DNA of 64,000 nucleotides from Alcaligenaceae bacterium (lineage in GTDB: Bacteria > Pseudomonadota > Gammaproteobacteria > Burkholderiales > Burkholderiaceae_B). Location of the stretch: assembly GCA_013416435.1 (NCBI GenBank), contig JACCEN010000008.1, positions 180,160-244,159 on the forward strand, given 5' to 3'. Below are positions 51,843 to 60,699 of this stretch, in pieces. Position 1 is the stretch's first letter; each line of letters begins with the position of its first letter. The translations under genes were made by a program, and so were the position numbers. The notes under the pieces were generated by a model. The model worked only from the letters and a program-made list of their open reading frames with translations. It was not told where the DNA came from and did not search any database.

Positions 51843-52694
51843 ATGGGGATCCACGATTACGAATTCGTCAAGGCCGCCCAGCTCATCAGCCATGCCGATG
51901 CTTTATTGATAACCGCGGGGGCCGGCATGGGAGTCGATTCCGGGTTGCCCGACTTCCGCGGTGCGCAAGGATTCTGGCAACGCTATCCCGCGCTCAAGGC
52001 GTCTGGAATCGTTTTCGAGGAAATGGCGTCGCCCCGGCACTTCCGCATCCGGCCCGAGCTCGGCTGGGGCTTCTATGGGCATCGCCTCAACCTGTATCGC
52101 AAGACGTCGCCCCACGAGGGCTTCCATATCCTGCATCAGATTGCCGCCCGTCTTCGCCACAACGCTTTCGTGTTCACCAGCAATGTCGATGGGCACTTCC
52201 AGAAGGCTGACTTTCCCGATGACCGGGTCGTCGAGTGCCATGGCTCCATCCATTATCTGCAGTGCCTCGATAGCTGTAGCCCGGACATCTGGCCTGCCGA
52301 GCGGTTCGAGCCGGCTGTCGACGACGAACAATGCCTGCTCATGAACGAACCTCCGGCCTGCCCGAATTGTGGCGGGCTGGCTCGCCCCAACATCCTGATG
52401 TTCGAGGACCTGGATTGGATCGAAGCCCGCAGCATGCAACAGCGCATGCGGCTCAATACCTGGTTATGGGATACGGAAAGACCGATAGTGATCGAGTTGG
52501 GCGCAGGGACCGCTCTGCCCGTCGTGCGACAGTTCGGCGAGCGCCAGAAGGCGCCGTTGATACGCATCAATCCCTTCGAGCCCGAACTGCCGAATTCCAT
52601 CAAGCATGTATCACTGCCCTATAGGGCGCTCGATGCACTGTCCACGTTGAAAATGGCGCTGGAAGACATCCACTTCTTTGGCGGGCGGCTGTAA
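51843..52694 (+). CDS. Sir2-family NAD-dependent protein deacetylase/deacylase
   Basis: A 283-residue sirtuin. NAD-binding motifs GAGMGVDSGLPDFRG and TSNVDGHFQKA, catalytic His in VVECHGSIH, and the Cys pairs of the zinc module (CLDSC and CPNCGG) are all present. ELGAGTALPVVRQF is the late NAD-contact region. I chose Met 51843; an earlier in-frame Met at 51816 lacks an RBS. It removes acyl groups from lysines with NAD+. It is not part of an obvious defence cassette. Confidence 0.9.
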   Translation: MGIHDYEFVKAAQLISHADALLITAGAGMGVDSGLPDFRGAQGFWQRYPALKASGIVFEEMASPRHFRIRPELGWGFYGHRLNLYRKTSPHEGFHILHQIAARLRHNAFVFTSNVDGHFQKADFPDDRVVECHGSIHYLQCLDSCSPDIWPAERFEPAVDDEQCLLMNEPPACPNCGGLARPNILMFEDLDWIEARSMQQRMRLNTWLWDTERPIVIELGAGTALPVVRQFGERQKAPLIRINPFEPELPNSIKHVSLPYRALDALSTLKMALEDIHFFGGRL

Positions 52695-52695
52695 A

Positions 52696-53246
52696 GGGCT
52701 TCCGTCAGTTATTGAACTGCCGCATCAAATAGTCGGCGAAATTCTTCGCCGCCTGCTGGGGTCCGCTGGAGTGCCGACGACGCCTTGGCGTTTCGTCACG
52801 AACGCCGAAGAAGCCGTGGCAGCGGTACGAGCCGTCTGCGCGGAGATCTCTGGCGCCATGCACAGGAGCCGGCACACGTCGGCCGGTTTCATCGTGACCG
52901 CCATGCCCAATTTTGCAGTCCCGTGCGACAAGCCGGTGATTGCGGCAGTCAGTGGCTACGTTATCGGAGCGGGTACGAAGATGGTGATGTAGCCCGATAT
53001 GGTCGTGGCGAGCGAGTCGGCCAGCAGGTCGAGGTGGCCATGGAGCTGGCCCGAAAGATCGCCTCCAACGCGCCTTTGGTGGTGCAAACCATGAAAAGCC
53101 TCGCGCGGCAGACCCTGCCGCGCAGCCCCATGGATACGTACTATCCCCAAAAGCGCCAGCTGGAAGCCATTGCCAAAAGCGAAGATGCCGTGGAAGGGGT
53201 CAACGCATTCAAGGAAAAGCGTGCTCCGCGCTTCAAGGGTCACTGA
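52696..53246 (+). pseudogene. Fused remnants: acyl-CoA ligase ATP-grasp fragment and enoyl-CoA hydratase
   Basis: The first part (LRRLLGSAGVPTTPWRFVTN, AEEAVAAVRAV) resembles the ATP-grasp domain start of ADP-forming acyl-CoA synthetases. It runs into the crotonase core PCDKPVIAAVSGYVIGAGTK, which stops at 52992. The crotonase C-terminus (AMELARKIASNAPLVVQTMK, EGVNAFKEKRAPRFKGH) continues in another frame to 53246. Both parent genes are truncated and frameshifted. They were probably neighbours in an acyl-CoA degradation operon. Confidence 0.65.
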
Positions 53247-53252
53247 AAGGCT

Positions 53253-54242
53253 TCACCCCGGGCTTCCAGTGATGGGCAGGACGATGCCGGTGATATAGCT
53301 GGAGCAGGCCGGCGACGCAAGAAATACATAGGCGGGTGAAATTTCTTCAGGCTGGGCTGGCCGGCCCAGCGCCGTTTTGCTGCCGAAAGACTTAATTTTC
53401 TCCGCCGGCTGATCAGCGGGATTCAAAGGCGTCCATACCGGACCGGGCGCCACGGCATTCACCCGTATCCCTTTTTCAGCGAGGTTGCCGGCCAGCGACA
53501 TGGTGAAAGCATGTATTGCGCCCTTGGTCGTCGAATAATCCAGCAACTGGGCTTGCCCGCGCAGGCCGGTCACCGAACCGGTATTGATGATGGATGAACC
53601 GGGCTTCAGATGCGGCAAGGCGGCGCGTGCCATATGGAAGTATCCATAGACATTGGTGCGCATGGTTTCATCGAAGCGCTCGTCGGTGATGTCGAGCAGG
53701 GAATCGGCGTGCTCCTGGAAGGCCGCGTTATTGACGAGGACGTCTAGCTTCCCGAAGGCATTCACTGTTTCACTTACCGCTTTTTCGCAGAATGCCCGGT
53801 CTTTGACGTCTCCTTTGAGTATCAGGCATTTTCGCCCCTCTGCTTCGACATGACGACGGGTTTCTTCGGCGTCTTGCGCCTCATCCAGATGGACGATCGC
53901 CACATCGGCGCCTTCCCGTGCGAATAATACGGCGACCGCTCTGCCGATGCCGGAGTCTCCGCCCGTAACCAATGCCGTCAGGCCTTCCAGCTTGCCGCTG
54001 CCCTTGTACGTCGGAGCTTCGAACTGGGGCTTCAATTCAAGGTCTTTCTCAAGGCCGGGCTTGTCCAGATGCTGTTCGGGCAAAGGCGGCTCGGGATGCC
54101 GGCGTGCGCCCGTCTGCGCAGGGCTGCCCTTGCCTTCGCCGCCTTTTTCTTTCTTGTCTTCGTCCTTTGCATCCTGTTGATCCTGGATGCTTCTTTGCCT
54201 GGCGGCGGTGGCCTTGGCGTCATTGTCATGCTTGGTGGTCAT
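53253..54242 (-). CDS. SDR-family oxidoreductase (YghA/general-stress type)
   Basis: A 329-residue short-chain dehydrogenase. A charged Lys/Glu/Gln-rich leader of about 75 residues precedes the Rossmann motif TALVTGGDSGIGRAVA. NNAAF, catalytic Ser region NTGSVTG and YSTTK (YxxxK) follow, and AVAPGPVWTPL is typical. It reduces or oxidises an alcohol/carbonyl with NAD(P). The GGGGAA RBS supports Met 54242. This subgroup is often stress-induced; substrate unknown. Confidence 0.9.
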   Translation of the reverse strand: MTTKHDNDAKATAARQRSIQDQQDAKDEDKKEKGGEGKGSPAQTGARRHPEPPLPEQHLDKPGLEKDLELKPQFEAPTYKGSGKLEGLTALVTGGDSGIGRAVAVLFAREGADVAIVHLDEAQDAEETRRHVEAEGRKCLILKGDVKDRAFCEKAVSETVNAFGKLDVLVNNAAFQEHADSLLDITDERFDETMRTNVYGYFHMARAALPHLKPGSSIINTGSVTGLRGQAQLLDYSTTKGAIHAFTMSLAGNLAEKGIRVNAVAPGPVWTPLNPADQPAEKIKSFGSKTALGRPAQPEEISPAYVFLASPACSSYITGIVLPITGSPG

Positions 54243-54313
54243 GAGTGTTCCCCGTGGTGGACAGAATGGCGAGAACGAGCAAACGCCGTGCCGACTCACT
54301 GGAATCCGGAGCA

Positions 54314-54530
54314 GGGGTCAGACCCCGCACGGGGTCTGACCCCGTTCCAGTAACGCAGGAAGGGGCCGACCAGGGGTCTGACCCCAGGAAATCTAAGGGG
54401 AAACCTGGGTTCATGTCAGGGTGCAACCGCCCTATTATGTCGCAATACGATCTATTTACGGCCTGATACATCACGGGGTCAGACCCCGGATGGGGTCTGA
54501 CCCCGTGGATACCGGATGGGGTCTGACCCT
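54314..54530. repeat. Array of palindromic repeats (two full, two half units) upstream of tctA
   Basis: Full units at 54314-54343 and 54475-54504, half-sites at 54373-54385 and 54518-54530. They occupy most of the 322-base gap between the SDR start and the tctA start. I see no gene in the gap. Confidence 0.88.
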
Positions 54531-54564
54531 TCGGATACATCTGCCAAATACCTAAGGATTACGT

Positions 54565-56070
54565 ATGGAATTACTCGAGCACCTGGCGCTGGGATTTTCG
54601 GTAGCGTTCACTCTGCAAAACTTGGCGTATTGCCTTCTGGGCTGCTTACTGGGAACCTTGATCGGCGTGCTGCCCGGTATTGGGCCGGTGCCGACGATAG
54701 CGATGCTGCTGCCCATCACCTACGTTCTGCCGCCGGTGGCGGGCCTGATCATGCTGGCGGGCATTTATTACGGTGCGGCCTATGGCGGGTCGACCACGGC
54801 CATCCTGGTGGCGCTTCCCGGCGAGACGGCGGCAGTCGTGACGGTGCTCGACGGCCACCAGATGGCGCGCAATGGCAGGGCGGGCGCGGCATTGGCCATC
54901 GCCGCACTGGGATCCTTTTTCGCCGGATGCGTGGCAACGATCGTGATCGCTGGCTTTGCACCGCCTTTGGCTGAGGTCGCGTTCAAGTTCGGACCAGCGG
55001 AATACTTCTCGCTGATGGTGCTGGGCCTGATCGGCGCGGTCGTGCTGGCGTCGGGATCGCTCCCGAAAGCGGTCTGCATGATCTTGCTGGGCTTGCTGCT
55101 GGGCATGGTGGGAACGGACGTGAACTCCGGCGTGGCGCGCTACGACTTTGGAATTCCCGAGCTTCAGGACGGCATCGACTTTGCGGCGGTCGCCATGGGT
55201 GTATTCGGTTTCGCGGAAATCATGAGCAACCTCGAGCTCAAGGACAAGCGGGTCAGCCTGACCGGAAAAATCGGTTCGCTGTATCCCAACAAGCAAGAGT
55301 TCAAGGAAGCCTGGCCCGCTTGCGTGCGGGGTACGGCCGTCGGGTGCGCGCTTGGCATTCTGCCCGGGGGCGGTGCGGTGCTGTCTTCTTTCGCATCCTA
55401 TACGCTAGAGAAAAAACTGTCGAAGACACCGGAGCGCTTCGGCCGAGGCCACCCGGCGGGATTGGCGGGGCCCGAGTCCGCCAACAACGCAGGATCACAA
55501 GCTTCGTTCATCCCTTTGCTGACGCTCGGGATTCCTGGCAACGCGGTTACTGCGTTGATGATAGGGGCCATGATGATACACAACATCCAACCTGGCCCGC
55601 AGGTGATGTCCAGCCACCCGGATTTGTTCTGGGGGCTGATTGTTTCGATGTGGATCGGCAACATGATGCTGGTGATCCTGAACCTGCCGCTGGTCGGATT
55701 GTGGGTCAAATTGCTGAACGTACCGTATCGCGTGCTGTTTCCGGCAATTCTGGTGTTCTGCACCATTGGCGTCTATACGCTCAATTACAACGTGTTCGAC
55801 ATATGGGTCACAGCCGCCTTCGGCATGGTGGGCTATATATGGATGAAGCTTGGCTGCGAGGGGGCGCCCCTGCTGCTGGGTCTGGTGCTGGGACCAATGA
55901 TGGAAGAGAACTTCCGCCGGGCCATGCTGCTGGCCCGCGGAGATTTCACGACCTTCGTCACCAGGCCACTGTCCATGTCGCTGTTGTTGGCTGCCCTTGT
56001 CCTGGTCGTGCTGGTTGCGCTGCCTTCGATACGGAAAAAACGCGAAGAGGCTTTCGTCGAAGAGGACTAG
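54565..56070 (+). CDS. tctA: Tripartite tricarboxylate transporter permease, TctA family
   Basis: A 501-residue large permease with about 11-12 helices. Family motifs GVLPGIGPVPTIAMLLP, YYGAAYGGSTTAILVALPGE and LTLGIPGNAVTALMIGA are all present. It needs a TctB small subunit and a periplasmic TctC/Bug receptor. Neither is adjacent, and no tctB is in the window. It may therefore serve the several orphan Bug receptors nearby, with TctB encoded elsewhere. Confidence 0.93.
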   Translation: MELLEHLALGFSVAFTLQNLAYCLLGCLLGTLIGVLPGIGPVPTIAMLLPITYVLPPVAGLIMLAGIYYGAAYGGSTTAILVALPGETAAVVTVLDGHQMARNGRAGAALAIAALGSFFAGCVATIVIAGFAPPLAEVAFKFGPAEYFSLMVLGLIGAVVLASGSLPKAVCMILLGLLLGMVGTDVNSGVARYDFGIPELQDGIDFAAVAMGVFGFAEIMSNLELKDKRVSLTGKIGSLYPNKQEFKEAWPACVRGTAVGCALGILPGGGAVLSSFASYTLEKKLSKTPERFGRGHPAGLAGPESANNAGSQASFIPLLTLGIPGNAVTALMIGAMMIHNIQPGPQVMSSHPDLFWGLIVSMWIGNMMLVILNLPLVGLWVKLLNVPYRVLFPAILVFCTIGVYTLNYNVFDIWVTAAFGMVGYIWMKLGCEGAPLLLGLVLGPMMEENFRRAMLLARGDFTTFVTRPLSMSLLLAALVLVVLVALPSIRKKREEAFVEED

Positions 56071-56076
56071 GAGTCA

Positions 56077-56106
56077 GGGGTCAGACCCCGTACGGGGTCC
56101 GACCCC
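56077..56106. repeat. Palindromic repeat between convergent genes
   Basis: 30-bp unit with one change in the right half (GGGGTCCGACCCC), sitting six bases after the tctA stop and eight before the end of the carbamoylase gene. Confidence 0.88.
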
Positions 56107-56114
56107 CCAATAAA

Positions 56115-57056
56115 TCAAGGCAGAGGATCTCCGGGGCCGGTTCGCTCGACGATGAGCGAGTAATGCTCCGGCCGCCGATGCCGCGCGAAATCGAATACGT
56201 GCTTGCGGAAGGTGTCACCCAGGCTCAGGTCGGCGTCGACCATGATCACCTCGTCTTCTTCGGTGCTGGCCTGGGCCACGATCTCGCCTGTGGGCGCGAC
56301 GATGACGGATCCGCCTATCATGTGGTGGCCGTCTTCGTAGCCGCATTTCGCCGCCGCCGCCGCCCAGACGCAGTTCTGGTAGGCGCTTGCCTGCAGGGTC
56401 ACCAGATGGTGATGCATGCGCAGATGCACGGGTTCGGGCCAGTGGATGTTCAGCGAGGGCGTGTTATAGCCAAGCACCACGACCTCCGCGCTTTGCAGCG
56501 ACATGACGCGCCAGGTTTCGGGCCAGCGCCTGTCGTTGCACAAGCACATGCCGATCTTGGCGCCCAGCGTGTCCCAGACGCCGAACGTCTTGTCGCCTAC
56601 GTTGAAATATTTCTTTTCGAGGTGCTGGAAGGGCGCATCCGCTTTGTGGTCATCGTGTCCTGGAAGGTGGATCTTCCGGTACTTGCCGACGATCCGGCCG
56701 GTCTTGTCCACGAGTATGGAAGTGTTGAAGGGCCTGCCCTCGGCCGTGAGCTCGGCGTAGCCGAGATAAAAGCCGATGCCCAGCTTGCGGGCTTCATCGA
56801 ACAACGCCTGGGTTTCGGGGCCTGGCATGTCGGTTTCGAAATAGCGGGCCTGCGCTTCTTCCTGGCTCATCCAGTAGCGGGGAAAGAAGGTGGTCAGGGC
56901 GAGTTCTGGAAACACGACAAGATCCGCCTTGCGGCCGTGAGCTTCGCGCATCATGTCCAGCAACCGAGCGACCACATCCCGGCGTGTGTCCGCCAGTTGC
57001 ACCGGCCCCATTTGCGCCACGGCCAATCCCAGTCGGCGCTTATCTTTATCGATCAT
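56115..57056 (-). CDS. N-carbamoyl-D-amino-acid hydrolase-like nitrilase-superfamily amidase
   Basis: A 313-residue nitrilase-fold enzyme. The catalytic triad can be counted from Met 57056: Glu51 (FPELALTTFFPR), Lys128 (YRKIHLPGH) and Cys173 (LCNDRRWPE). These, with PFNTSILVDK and IVAPTGEIVA, match Agrobacterium D-carbamoylase closely. It would hydrolyse N-carbamoyl-D-amino acids to the D-amino acid, CO2 and ammonia. AAGGAG lies nine bases upstream of this Met. It neighbours a LysR, a Bug receptor and a D-aminoacylase, a D-amino-acid derivative locus. Confidence 0.87.
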   Translation of the reverse strand: MIDKDKRRLGLAVAQMGPVQLADTRRDVVARLLDMMREAHGRKADLVVFPELALTTFFPRYWMSQEEAQARYFETDMPGPETQALFDEARKLGIGFYLGYAELTAEGRPFNTSILVDKTGRIVGKYRKIHLPGHDDHKADAPFQHLEKKYFNVGDKTFGVWDTLGAKIGMCLCNDRRWPETWRVMSLQSAEVVVLGYNTPSLNIHWPEPVHLRMHHHLVTLQASAYQNCVWAAAAAKCGYEDGHHMIGGSVIVAPTGEIVAQASTEEDEVIMVDADLSLGDTFRKHVFDFARHRRPEHYSLIVERTGPGDPLP

Positions 57057-57153
57057 TTTACTTTGCTCCTTCACTTCGGAAAGCGACATCATGCCGCTGC
57101 ATGCATGCCATGTCGATGTCGATAGACCGAGGTTATGGGCGAACGATGATTTG

Positions 57154-58101
57154 CTATGGATCCGGCTGATCCAGCAGGTCTTTCACCGTGGACAGGAAGC
57201 GGCGTCCCATCAGTGACAATGGAGTGAGATCGGGGCGGGTCGCCCAGATTTCTATGGAGGCGCACGGCTCGATGGGGCGGATGATCAGGGTGCTGGGCTC
57301 CTTGGGCAGGCAACCGGCGTCCACCAGCGCAGGCCCCAGGCCATGCTGCGCGAAGGCAAGCGCCGTGACGGGAGAATGCACTTCGAGTGATGCCGGACGG
57401 GGAGGGCCGGCATCGCCGAAGAAAGCCAGCAACGCCTGGCTCAGTGGCGCGTTCGGCGGGTAACCTATCCATTCGCTGCGAAGAAAGTCGTCTGGCCGGA
57501 TCACCGGATTTTCTCCTAGTGGATGGCCTTTCGGAAGGATGCATACGATCCTCATATGACCCAGCAGCGTCGATTTCAAATGCGGATGGTCGGGCGGAGC
57601 CATGGCCACGCCGACATCGGCTTCCCCGCTGAGGAAATAGCCGACTTGCTCGTCGAAGGTGACGCTTCGATAGTCCACTTGTGCGTGGGCATTGCGGGCC
57701 TGGAAGCTGGCGATGGCGCGTGGAATGAGGTTTTGGCCGAAACTCGCACTCGAAATGATTTTCAGAATTCCCGATCCGGCCTCGCCCAGGGCCGCTGCAA
57801 GGTGATTGACGCGCTGGATGCCGTTATAGACCTCTTCCACTTCCGCGTATAGCTGACGTGCCTCGGGGGTGGGAAGCAGCCGTCCCCGGCTGCGCTCGAA
57901 CAAGCGATAGCCGAGCCGGCTTTCCGTCAAGGCAAGGACGCGGCTGATGGCGGGCTGGGATACGTGCAGGATGCGGCCCGCTCCGCTGATCGACCCCGCC
58001 ATCATGATGTTGCGGAAGACTTCTATTTGACGCAGGCTGAGCGGAGGCCGCGCGCCTGTCGGATGTGTCGGACTTTCGCCAGAGAAATCATCGTCTTCCA
58101 T
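57154..58101 (-). CDS. LysR-family transcriptional regulator
   Basis: A 315-residue LysR protein with a 20-residue hydrophilic leader, then the HTH (LSLRQIEVFRNIMMAGSISG, VSQPAISRVLALTESRLGYR). It is divergent from the Bug/D-aminoacylase pair with a 120-base gap and upstream of the carbamoylase on its own strand. It probably regulates both sides. I chose Met 58101; a longer frame overlaps the intergenic region. Confidence 0.9.
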   Translation of the reverse strand: MEDDDFSGESPTHPTGARPPLSLRQIEVFRNIMMAGSISGAGRILHVSQPAISRVLALTESRLGYRLFERSRGRLLPTPEARQLYAEVEEVYNGIQRVNHLAAALGEAGSGILKIISSASFGQNLIPRAIASFQARNAHAQVDYRSVTFDEQVGYFLSGEADVGVAMAPPDHPHLKSTLLGHMRIVCILPKGHPLGENPVIRPDDFLRSEWIGYPPNAPLSQALLAFFGDAGPPRPASLEVHSPVTALAFAQHGLGPALVDAGCLPKEPSTLIIRPIEPCASIEIWATRPDLTPLSLMGRRFLSTVKDLLDQPDP

Positions 58102-58221
58102 CGCGGCGCCCTGCGTTGTCGATAACGCTGGATTATATCGTCGTGATGTTTTTCGATGAGGGGATCGCGGCATGCCGGTGATACGCTCGGTACCTCAAAC
58201 ATATATAAGAGGAGACAAGTC

Positions 58222-59205
58222 ATGCAGCGTATCGCTCGTCGCGCAATTGGCGCATTGCTCATAGGTTCCGGCATGCTGTTGGGCGCAGCCAGCGTCGCCC
58301 AGGAATGGCCAAGCAGGCCGGTTACGTTTGTGGTGCCGTCGGCCGCCGGCGGTTCGCCCGATGTACTGTCGCGCACCGTGATGAACCAGCTATCCAAGGA
58401 TCTCGGTGCTTCGTTCGTGGTCGAGAACAAGCCGGGCGCGGCCGGCAGCATCGGCATCGTCCAGATCAAGCGGGCGCAGCCCGACGGCTATACCATCGGC
58501 TACGGCAACATCAATACGCTGGCGGTGAACCGGGCTCTGTTCAATAACCTGACCTACGATGTGGATGCCGACCTGCAGCCGGTCATTCATTTCTTCAGTA
58601 TCTACAATGTGCTCATCGTGCCGGCTGATTCACCCCTCAAGAGCGTCGCCGATCTGCTGCGGCGTGCGAAAGAGGCACCTGGGAAAATGTCTTATGGCGC
58701 GCCTGGCATAGGCACCACCGGACACATGGGAGGCGAGCTCTTCAAGAGCTTGGGTGGCATCAAGGTCGAATTCATTCCTTATAACAGTGGCCCGGCCGCT
58801 ATTCAGGACTTGCTCGGTGGTCGCCTGGATTACATGTTCTCGAACTCCTCTGAGTCGATTCCGTTGATCAAGAGCGGCAAGGTCCGAGCCTTGGGTGTGA
58901 GCAGCATGAAGCGCTTGCCATCGCTGCCTGATGTTCCTACGGTCGATGAGGCAGGGTTGAAGGGCTACGAGACCATCGCATGGGGAGGGGTGGTCGCGCC
59001 CAAGGGTACGCCTGCCGCTGTGGTCGACAAGCTCAATATGGCAGTGCAAAAGGCGTTGCAGGCGCCGAATGTCATTGAAAGCCTGGCCACGCTGGGCGCC
59101 GAACCAGGCGGTGGCTCGGCTGCCGACTTCAAGGCCTTGATCGATCGCGAGACGGTCAAATGGAAGGGCATTATTGAAACGGCGGGCATCAAGAAGCTGG
59201 ATTGA
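58222..59205 (+). CDS. Bug-family (TctC) periplasmic receptor
   Basis: A 327-residue receptor with a signal peptide ending near SVAQE. Bug motifs: FVVPSAAGGSPDVLSRTV, VVENKPGAAGSIG and FIPYNSGPAAIQDLLGGR (the usual YKG is YNS). AGAGGAGA precedes Met 58222. It lies 41 bases before the D-aminoacylase and is presumably co-transcribed; an N-acyl or carbamoyl D-amino acid is a reasonable ligand guess. Confidence 0.92.
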   Translation: MQRIARRAIGALLIGSGMLLGAASVAQEWPSRPVTFVVPSAAGGSPDVLSRTVMNQLSKDLGASFVVENKPGAAGSIGIVQIKRAQPDGYTIGYGNINTLAVNRALFNNLTYDVDADLQPVIHFFSIYNVLIVPADSPLKSVADLLRRAKEAPGKMSYGAPGIGTTGHMGGELFKSLGGIKVEFIPYNSGPAAIQDLLGGRLDYMFSNSSESIPLIKSGKVRALGVSSMKRLPSLPDVPTVDEAGLKGYETIAWGGVVAPKGTPAAVVDKLNMAVQKALQAPNVIESLATLGAEPGGGSAADFKALIDRETVKWKGIIETAGIKKLD

Positions 59206-59246
59206 TCGTCCTCCCAGCGGGCTGGCCCCGTCAACGCTGAACGAGT

Positions 59247-60674
59247 ATGCACATGGATTTCGTAGTTAAAGGCGCCCGTCTCATAGACGGAAGCGGCGCG
59301 GTGCCCTGCCAAGCCGATGTGGCTGTCGCGGGTGAGCGTATTGTCCGCATTGGCAACATCGAACCGGTTGCCGGCGTACCGGTGATAGACGGGACGGGGC
59401 TGGCCGTGGCTCCCGGATTCATCGACTCTCATACGCACGACGACGGTTATCTGCTCGCGCATCCCGACATGACGCCCAAGGTATCGCAGGGCATCACGAC
59501 CGTGGTAACGGGCAACTGTGGGGTCAGCCTGGCGCCGCTGGTCCGGCCTGGCGTACCCCAGCCGCTTGACCTGCTTGGACCTGCGGAGCTGTTCCGCTTC
59601 GCTACGTTCAAGCAGTGGCTGGACGCCTTGCGCGATTCGCCGGCGGCGGTCAACGTCGTGCCGCTGGTGGGGCACACCACCTTGCGCGTGGCGATCATGG
59701 ACGATACCGGGCGCGAAGCCAACGACACTGAAAAATCCGCGATGCGCGGTCTTTTGTCCGAGGCGCTGGAGGCCGGGGCTTTCGGCGTGTCCACGGGCAC
59801 CTTCTACCCGCCCGCCGCAGCGGCCACGACAGAGGAAATCATTGATGTGTGTGGCCTTTTGCGCGAGCGCGGGGGCATCTACGCAACGCATTTGCGCGAT
59901 GAGGCCGACCATATCGTCCCGGCCATCAACGAGGCGCTGGAAATAGGGCGGGCTATCAATGCCACCGTGGTGTTCTCTCACCACAAGCTGGCGGGCGAAA
60001 GAAATCACGGCCGCTCCCGCGAAACGCTGGACATGATCAGCAAGGCCGCGGCGCGCCAGCCTGTATGCCTGGACTGCCATCCTTATCCCGCCACATCCAC
60101 CATGCTGAGGCTGGATCGAGTCCGTATTGCCAGCCGTACTCTGATTACCTGGTCGACAGCCTGCCCCGAGGCGGCGGGTCGCGATTTCCAGGACCTGAAG
60201 GCGGAATGGGGGCTGGACGACGAGGCAGCTTTCCACAAGCTGTCCCCTGCGGGAGCCATCTATTTCCTGATGGACCCGAAAGACGTGCGCCGCATCTTTC
60301 AGCATCCGCTCACCATGGTCGGCTCGGACGGCCTCCCGTTCGATCCGCATCCGCATCCCCGGCAATGGGGAACTTTCACCAACGTATTAAGAACCATGGT
60401 GCGGGAACACCGGCTTCTGTCGTTCGAGCAGGCGATTCATCGCATGACGGGCCTGGCCGCAAGGCAATATGGCCTGTCCGACCGCGGCTTCCTGAAGGAA
60501 GGCCATTATGCCGACATGGTTCTGCTGGACCCCGACACGGTGACGGATATGGCGACATTCGAAGATCCGATACAGCTAAGCCGCGGCATCAATGGTGTCT
60601 GGGTGAACGGGCAGCGGGTATGGAACGGCAAGGAACCCGGCGGCGCCCGACCAGGGAAAGTGCTAAGTCGCTGA
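59247..60674 (+). CDS. N-acyl-D-amino-acid deacylase (D-aminoacylase)
   Basis: A 475-residue amidohydrolase of the usual D-aminoacylase length. Metal site residues are visible in FIDSHTHDDGYL, the metal-bridging Cys in TGNCGVSLAPL, His in VFSHHKLAGE and the catalytic Asp in VGSDGLPFDP. The C-terminal GHYADMVLLDPDTV closes the beta-sandwich. It releases D-amino acids from N-acyl forms. It follows a Bug receptor and is divergent from LysR and carbamoylase genes. Confidence 0.9.
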   Translation: MHMDFVVKGARLIDGSGAVPCQADVAVAGERIVRIGNIEPVAGVPVIDGTGLAVAPGFIDSHTHDDGYLLAHPDMTPKVSQGITTVVTGNCGVSLAPLVRPGVPQPLDLLGPAELFRFATFKQWLDALRDSPAAVNVVPLVGHTTLRVAIMDDTGREANDTEKSAMRGLLSEALEAGAFGVSTGTFYPPAAAATTEEIIDVCGLLRERGGIYATHLRDEADHIVPAINEALEIGRAINATVVFSHHKLAGERNHGRSRETLDMISKAAARQPVCLDCHPYPATSTMLRLDRVRIASRTLITWSTACPEAAGRDFQDLKAEWGLDDEAAFHKLSPAGAIYFLMDPKDVRRIFQHPLTMVGSDGLPFDPHPHPRQWGTFTNVLRTMVREHRLLSFEQAIHRMTGLAARQYGLSDRGFLKEGHYADMVLLDPDTVTDMATFEDPIQLSRGINGVWVNGQRVWNGKEPGGARPGKVLSR

Positions 60675-60699
60675 GCGCTTCCCGTGAGTAATGACCGGT

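Noticed and set aside
51843..52694. Sir2 gene as part of an anti-phage defence system
   Set aside because: It encodes a stand-alone metabolic-type sirtuin with no defence partner domains nearby.
55320..57125. A 601-codon plus-strand frame across tctA, a repeat and the carbamoylase
   Set aside because: It crosses an intergenic palindrome and two well-supported genes, and its protein shows no family similarity.
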